Source of the DNA: Saccharina japonica
Taxonomy: Eukaryota > Sar > Phaeophyceae > Laminariales > Laminariaceae
DNA: 64,000 nt
Direction of reading: 5' to 3'
Assembly (NCBI GenBank): GCA_008828725.1
Contig: MEHQ01003945.1
Coordinates: 270,146-334,145, forward strand
Part shown: piece by piece, positions 57,935 to 64,000 of the stretch
Position numbering within the stretch: the stretch's first letter is position 1
Layout: the number at the start of each line of letters is the position of its first letter
Made by a program: the position numbers and the translations under genes
Notes under the pieces: model-generated
What the model was told of the DNA's origin: nothing
Databases searched by the model: none
What the model saw: the letters and a program-made list of their open reading frames with translations, nothing else

Positions 57935-58645
57935 ACGATGAGGTGATATTGGGTTAAAGAGTGTTTCGAGGCGTTACATAGTAGGGACTAGGAGATGAGT
58001 CAGCCTCCCAGTAAGCAGGTAGCAGGCTATCCTGCTGAGAGACTGACTGCTAGCCACTGCGGTAAGAGTAACTAACGTACAGAGCGTGATAAGACTGCTG
58101 TTAGACTAACAATACTGAGTGAGGTAGAGCTAGCCAGTACAGTTGACGAGTATATGATTGGACAGAGAGTTGAGTAGTCAGAGACTACTCGAATACGAGT
58201 ACGAGTAAGAAGGACGTTATTTGCTGTGTGCGCTGTGCTTGAGACGTAGACCTGTAAGTTGACGATCTACAACTGCTAGGAGAATGCGCGTAGTTTAACG
58301 TAGGAGAACGCGTGCGTGCACGACTCTTGCAGAGTATCTGATAGATCTACTGTAGGAGCGGACGTAGAATTATAGTGACGAGAAGAGTAGGCTGACACAG
58401 CCCCTCTTTCAGTCCGGGAACTTGCTTTCATCCTGCTGAGGCGATAATAAAAAGACCAATTTCTTCTTCATCCTTTCTCCTTGACCTGAACTACTGTCTC
58501 TGCCATTCCGAACCAACTAAATCCTGAGGGCATCCCCTTCGGTCTGAGATAACGAGAGACTGCCAAAGTCTCTTTCCATCACAGTCTCGTCGACGGCAGG
58601 ACAAGGCTGAGCTTACGTTCGATTGGAGTACGGAGGACACGAGAG
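57935..58645 (+). other. Probable LTR and leader of the retroelement
   Basis: This untranslated stretch precedes Gag. It contains AATAAA at 58447, a plausible polyadenylation signal, followed by pyrimidine-rich leader sequence. The 3' LTR is outside the window, so the LTR borders and primer-binding site cannot be fixed. TGGAGTACGGAGGAC at 58625 is one possible binding site, unproven. Confidence 0.35.
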
Positions 58646-61600
58646 ATGCCGTCTACCACGTCCAGCAAGATCTCGAAAGGAAGCAAGGCTTCCACGACTC
58701 CCACCAGGCGCTCCACGCGAACCCAAGGCATGGTGGCGTCACCGGCGAGAAGCGCTAGTGGGGACAATGTCCCCGCCACAGCAGCTGCCAAAGCGCCCAC
58801 CGGGGCAATCAAGGGGAAGGACGTTGTCGCAGCCCCCGGGCGCGCAACAGATGCAGCCACCAGGCGCACACCCAAAGCAGCCCCCAGGCGCTTGGAGGAG
58901 GAACAAACCCCTCTAAACATGAAAAGCGGTGTGGACGACGTCATCGCACTCTCGAGGGGACGCTCGGGGAGTGGGGACAGCCCGACCTTGGCGAAGGTGC
59001 CCGGCGCTGGGAAGCCGGCTGGTTCCCCGGAGCGTAACTCCGACCACGGCTCGGCCAAATGTGACGAGGGCATGGACCAGGACGAGGTGTTGGGGGTTGA
59101 CAACCCCAAATTCTCAAACAGGCCTGGGAGCCCTTCCTACTCTGCGGTGACGCAGGAGACAACCTTCCGCCCGCCGTCCCCTGCCGGCAAGGGCCCGCCC
59201 GCCGGTGAGTTGGGAGAGATGATCGAGCGTCAACCCAAAGAGACGTCCAAGGGTGGGGACTACTGGATCCCCAAGAACCCGCTGAAGGTGCCACGCGTCC
59301 AGTCCTTCGAGGAGGCGCAAAGCGACTCCGACGACAGAAAGGTGAGGGATGACATCATGGAAGCGCTGTCACAAATGGCAGAAGGTCTGTCATTCGAAGA
59401 CAAATGCGTAGCGTTAGGTGTAGCACCCCACGCTTCCGGAATGTGCGTCGAGACTGCCGCAGGAGTAGGGAGAACTATTGTCCCCACCGGTCGCAGGACT
59501 ATACCCAGTAAGCGGGCCGAAGCGTTCCCCCAGCCCGAGTACCAGTCGGATGAAAGGCTAGCACGTAAGCTGCAAGCCGAGGAAGATGTCCTCGCGGACG
59601 CAGACGCAGAAATCATTCGGAAGGACGCGGAGATCGCGGCCACACTGACTGAGAAATCAGACACCTCGTCGGAGTCTGACCAGACTCCACCGAAGAAAAA
59701 CACAGAACCACTCCCCACACATGCAAACGGGAACCGGTTTAGCGCCCTGGCATCTAACGATTCCTCAACATCTCCTACCCTCTCGCGACCACAGAGAAAG
59801 GTGCTGAAGGCACGTTGCACCACGGATGACGCGGTTTACCTACAAGCATCCCAGGAGGTCCAAAAACAAGACCTCTTGAGAAAACAAGCGTTGACCAGGC
59901 AGGCGGTAAAGGCGAAGAAGGTGGACGTCCACAAAGCTAAGCTGGTAAAGGCGCGAGAGATTCTGGAACAGGCCAAAGCGGAGAGAGACGCCGAAATCAG
60001 GTCCCGCGAAGCGGACATCTCTGCTGCGGAACTGGCAGTACGCCAGATCGGCAAGGAGGTGCGAGGCTCTGAAGTAGATCTGCAGGAGGAACACGAGGCC
60101 ATACATTCCATCTCGAGAGCCATGAACGGGAGCCTAAAGAAACGAGAGGATCACCGGCAACACCAAATTCAAGAAGACACCTCGATGCTCCCAGTCCGGA
60201 ACTGGCCGGAGCCCAACCCAGAGGGGAAAGCGAGGACGGCGACAGCTAAGCCGCAACCGCAAGCGACGGCTCGACCCATGACAAAAAACGGTTCCAAGAA
60301 CTGCGTAAGTACCAAACATACCATCAACACCTATCGGCCAGCGCTGTTGTGGCCTTCTACAACGATTCTCAGAAAAAGGAACCGGACAGGAAGCCTGAAA
60401 CAACCAACGAGCAAAAGCGCGGGAGGGAACACATCCGCGGCAGCTATTTTGGCGAGGAAGCCAGCAACCCTCGACAAAGAGAAAGCCGAGGGAGCAGCCG
60501 CGAGAGTTCCAGAGGGAGTAGAGGAAGCCGAGGTAAAGGTGGAGGTAGCGGAGGGGGGGCACGGCGGCGGCGGTGGCAACGGCGGTGGCGGTGGTGGGTT
60601 CGGCGGCGGCGGCGGTAACCGCAAAGGCAACTTCGGAAGCGGTGGTGGAGGTGGTTTCGGCGGTGGCGGGGGTAACGATAGTGGTTTCGGTGGTAACGGC
60701 GGCGGTTATGGCGGTTTCGGCGGCGGCGGAAATGGTGGTTTCGGCGGCGGCGGAAATGATGGTTTCGGCGGCGGCGATAACGGTGGTGGTAACGGCGGCG
60801 GTAACGGCGGTTACGGTGGTAACGGTGGTGGCGGTGGTTACGGTGGTAACGGTGGTGGCGGTGGTTACGGTGGTAACGGTGGTGGCGGTGGTTTCGGGGG
60901 AGGTTACGGTGGTGGTAACGGTGATGGTAACGGTGGTGGTAACGGTGGAAGTAACGGTGGTGGTTTCGGCGGGGACGGTGGCTTTGGGGGAGGAGGTAAC
61001 GGAGACGAAAGCAGCGGCTTCAGGAATGGAAACAGGGACCGTAACAGTCGGAGCCCGAGAGACGGGTGCGAGAAAGAGCCAGTGTACGAAAATTACCATG
61101 ATACGTGTGCGAAAGAGGTAGTTATCAACCATGAGATAGCTGACCCGGCTAGGCGTAACACCAAAACAAATACTCTTCGTAGTAAACCTGCAACCACGCA
61201 GGCACTGAGCGCAGCGACGATCCAAAGTATAAGACGAACCATGGCTAGATTCGATACCGGCCTTTTGGTCCCAGGACCTAACACCCCGTTTTCCTCGGAC
61301 CATAGCGTAGCCGACTTAGTACACTTCACTTCTGCGATGGGTAAAGCAGTGGGAAGTGTAAGAGAAGCCTGTGACGATACAAACACAGTAGACTGGACCC
61401 GAGGCTGGGAAAATGTTTTCGAACGCTACATTCTCCGCTCAATTCGCGCTGCATCCCCTCAGGCACCGAAAATGAAGACGCTGGTGACGAGCGCTTTTAA
61501 ACACAGAACAAAACTCCTGGATGAGGGTAAACGGGGTCAAGAAGTTTTTGACTCAATATTACGCATCCTGTGTAGAGGTTTAACAAAGACTTCACCGGCT

Positions 61601-62219
61601 GCAGTAATGTAGACACTCCAGAACCTAGTGGTAGAGCCGGGTACAACCTTCTCCGAGTACCTCGGAGAGTTGAGGCTGTTAGTATCCAACGTGAGGTGTA
61701 TTGGACCGGTAGCCCCGGAAGATGGTACAATGCAGCTAGCAATTAAAACGAGCATTGATTATCAATTTGCACCCCTGAGTGCACAGATTTTTGCTGGTAG
61801 AAACATGACTGCGCTACCGTTTGAGAATGTAGACGAGTTGTTGGGTTGCGTTGGATGATTTATCGCTGAATCAGTCGGTTGCGAGCAAGTCGTCACGAGG
61901 GAACGGGGAAGGCACGCCGCTGCACAACAGTAGTAATAGGAATAGAACGTACCCGAGAAACTTTAACAACCAGAAGTGCGGGGGGGTCATGGATGTAGAC
62001 CACAGAGAGGTGGACTTTGAGGACGAAGATCTTGAGTTCGAGAAAGTGTATGATATTATGCAGAGCCGGGGGGGTTTCGGCAGGAATAATAATGAACCTG
62101 CTTTTTACATCCATTATGACACGAGGGAGGCAAAAGATGCTGCCCGAAGAGCCTTCGGACCGAGATGCCTGAACTGTGGCGAAGATACGTATTTCGCACG
62201 TGACTGTCCCGCACCCTAA
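58646..62219 (+). pseudogene. Retrotransposon Gag, long and glycine-rich, broken in two places
   Basis: Gag forms the particle that packages element RNA. The first frame (58646-61612, 988 residues) has a low-complexity N-terminus, a helical coiled-coil-like part at about 400-510, a glycine-rich tract of about 150 residues encoded at 60555-61015, and a helical C-terminal part resembling Gag core. TAG at 61610-61612 stops it, yet the same frame stays open to 61858 with Gag-like sequence (TFSEYLGELRLLVSNV). The rest lies one frame over (61851-62219) and ends in a zinc knuckle, CLNCGEDTYFARDC, at 62166-62207. There tyrosine takes the place of the usual histidine. A stop, a one-base shift at about 61845 and a lost zinc ligand suggest decay. 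Sequencing error or recoding is less likely. Confidence 0.7.
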
Positions 62220-62883
62220 ATTAACAAATCTCGCATAATTAACCCAGCGGTGGGAGAGGGAACGCCAACAGAGGTATTGACGCGGTGGCGTAGGTGGCAA
62301 CAGCGGTTGTGCCAATGGCATGCCAACAGGCGGGATGCGCGGGAGCGCAGAGGTAATTGAAAAAGCGACGGTAAATGGGTCGACTTGCCGGTAGCAATAC
62401 GACCCCCGTTGCAATCCAATTTTTTTCGCACAGGTACAAGTGCGACCGGGAGAAGGGAATCCGGAAAAAGAGGGGAGGCCCTCCCAGCGTCTCAGGACGT
62501 GAAGAAGAGTTCGGCGGGAACCACGGTGCACAACGTGAGTCCAAGTCAAGAGGTAGGATACAATCTGCCTGTAGTCGGTAAGAACGGGGGTGAAGTAGAT
62601 GGTTGTCTCTCTGGAGAGAGCGGAAGTAATTATCCCGACGTCCGATTGTGCACTTTCAACCGAAAATCAACGTTCTGCGCAAGCTCCGGCGCAAGTAGTT
62701 GTAGCGTGGCGGGTAGGTTTGGCCGTCCGGACGGCGTAAATCCTGGGTGTGATCTACCGAGAAAAACGCAAGTTCGAAGCAACGAGAAATCGTTGAGTGT
62801 GTTGGTTCAGAGTCATACCCACAACAATTCACTGTCTGCTGTCAACAGGGCGAAGGGCACGCCTGCTTCAATCGTACAGTTGA
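62220..62883 (+). other. Gag-protease junction, frame unclear
   Basis: All three plus frames contain stops. The reading around 62838-62870 gives CCQQGEGHAC, which recalls a second, degenerate zinc knuckle. This part was probably coding and has lost its frame. Confidence 0.35.
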
Positions 62884-64000
62884 AGAGAGAGTTACCCCCC
62901 CACAGATCATAGTAGTAGAGCCCGGGGTGGTGGAAATAGGGGAGCGACGTCTTGCCCATCTAGCAAAGCCCGCGAGTTTTCCCCGCCGGTAATGGCAAAA
63001 CAGCCTAAGATCGGTAGCGATAACATTGGAAACAACGAAAGAAATGTACCACACTCACGAGTGAAAAATCGTACCCGAGTAGATACGATGCCGACCATTT
63101 TTGAGCGAGAGGCGGTTGAAAAACCGGTTGAAGGTGTTGATGTATCCAACACGACCTCAAATACACAGAGCGCGGATAGAAGTAGAAAGGTTAAACAGGG
63201 AGAGTTTTCGAGTAAGCCAGGCATGCCAGATAGCATACATGCACTCGACACCACGCAGAACCAGAGTAATGACGTGCCATCCGTGGTCTTCCCACCTTGC
63301 CAGGCGGAGATAGCGAGTGGAGAACGAGCAGATTATTTACCAGAGTTTACAAGAGCCGTGGGGGGGAAGGTGACACTCGACAGGAGACGTCACACTGCAA
63401 GAGCACGGATTTTTGGAGGATCCAAGGCTACGCGTACAAAAGGCTGCACTGTGCTACTGGACACTGGAAGTCCATCCACCTTCATTCAACGTAAGGTATG
63501 GCAGCGTATGTTGGGGTGCGGGGCGGCGTCTGAGAACGGTCTAACACAAATACCAGAACGCAGATGGGGAGGGTTCCACGGTATACCTTTGATCACATCC
63601 AGCAGAGTACGTTCAAATGCGCAAATGGGAGGAGAGGGGGGAATGCTCTCGGGGGGTAGACGAACACCGACTGTGTGTTTAGCGGTATTCGCACATGTAG
63701 TACCTGACGATGCAATGAATCATGCAGTTTTACTAGGGCGAGATAGTTGGGCAGATTTTCCAACTAGAAAATACGTTGACATCAATAACACCGAAACCGA
63801 GGTAACGTTCACTATGCGCGAAACCGGGACCGATGACAGTGAACAACGATATTCAGAGTGGGTCAACAGTGCGGTTGGGTTAATAGAGTCAAGCAGCGAG
63901 GGAACTGTGGTCGCAAAGTTTTCGGGAAAACAGTGCAGAATACCCAGTGCAATGTCGTGGGTGAAAATCGAGATCACTAATACAGACGGAACGGTAGCGT
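62884..64000 (+). CDS. Retropepsin-type aspartic protease (start of Pol), runs off the window
   Basis: This frame is open without a stop from 62884 to the window end (372 codons; first ATG at 62992). The protease cuts the Gag-Pol precursor. The active-site motif LLDTGSPSTFI is at 63454-63486 with the aspartate at 63460. The second conserved motif, HAVLLGRDSW, has its glycine about 92 residues later, the normal spacing for a retropepsin monomer. A possible flap (GGFHGIPL) lies between. About 190 residues of polar, linker-like sequence come before. Reverse transcriptase and integrase would follow beyond 64000, so Ty3/Gypsy and BEL/Pao cannot be told apart; the DTG motif argues against Ty1/Copia. 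It lies downstream of the decayed Gag in a different frame. Confidence 0.8.

Noticed and set aside
57691..57941. GC-rich frames on both strands before the retroelement
   Set aside because: Composition alone explains them; no motif, splice site or repeat support.
60134..61303. 389-codon open frame on the minus strand opposite Gag
   Set aside because: It is the antisense shadow of the glycine-rich tract and reads as threonine/valine-alanine low complexity.

Overview
Eukaryotic, repeat-dominated DNA. I found no intact host gene. Almost everything I can explain is mobile DNA or long duplicated sequence, much of it nested. The coding parts that survive have GT-AG introns, some near 2 kb. One conserved 81-bp exon encodes a single rung of a parallel beta-helix (PMP-like) protein. 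Long introns plus beta-helix exon families make me think of a stramenopile such as a brown alga; this is a low-confidence inference.

Layout. (1) 1-18065: copy A of a long low-copy repeat, R1. It is split by an insertion E (4377-11198), which holds a Tc1/mariner-like MITE (5961-6139) and a decayed LINE reverse transcriptase between 181-bp direct repeats (6804-10396). It is split again by a copy of a second repeat, R2 (about 12207-15240), which itself carries a MULE-like element with 9-bp target duplications (12386-13572). (2) 19396-22490: repeat R3, with two arrays of palindromic ACTCGGAGTAC words. (3) 23041-35345: R1 copy B. Inside it 5,248 bp are present twice (24611-29858 and 29860-35107) on either side of a single N at 29859, most simply an unmerged contig overlap. 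(4) 38389-51978: a 13.6-kb PIF/Harbinger DNA transposon with perfect 46-bp terminal inverted repeats and TTA target duplications. It carries a three-exon transposase gene (+) with an intact DDE triad and, convergent to it, a three-exon accessory gene (-) predicted to encode 603 residues of unrecognised type. (5) 52681-57686: a second R2 copy interrupted by or abutting a second R3 copy. (6) About 57935-64000: the 5' part of a large LTR-type retroelement: leader, a long glycine-rich Gag broken by an in-frame TAG and a frameshift, then a retropepsin-type protease frame that runs off the window.

How the parts relate. The Harbinger element looks structurally complete: both genes can be assembled with matching splice phases, and the two genes converge as expected for a two-gene Harbinger. 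The LINE, the Gag and R1 look decayed. Nesting gives a relative age order: R1 is older than E and R2; R2 is older than the MULE and probably R3; E is older than or contemporary with the LINE insertion. No rRNA, true tRNA gene or CRISPR array was seen. All identities quoted are from reading the sequence by eye, not from an alignment program.
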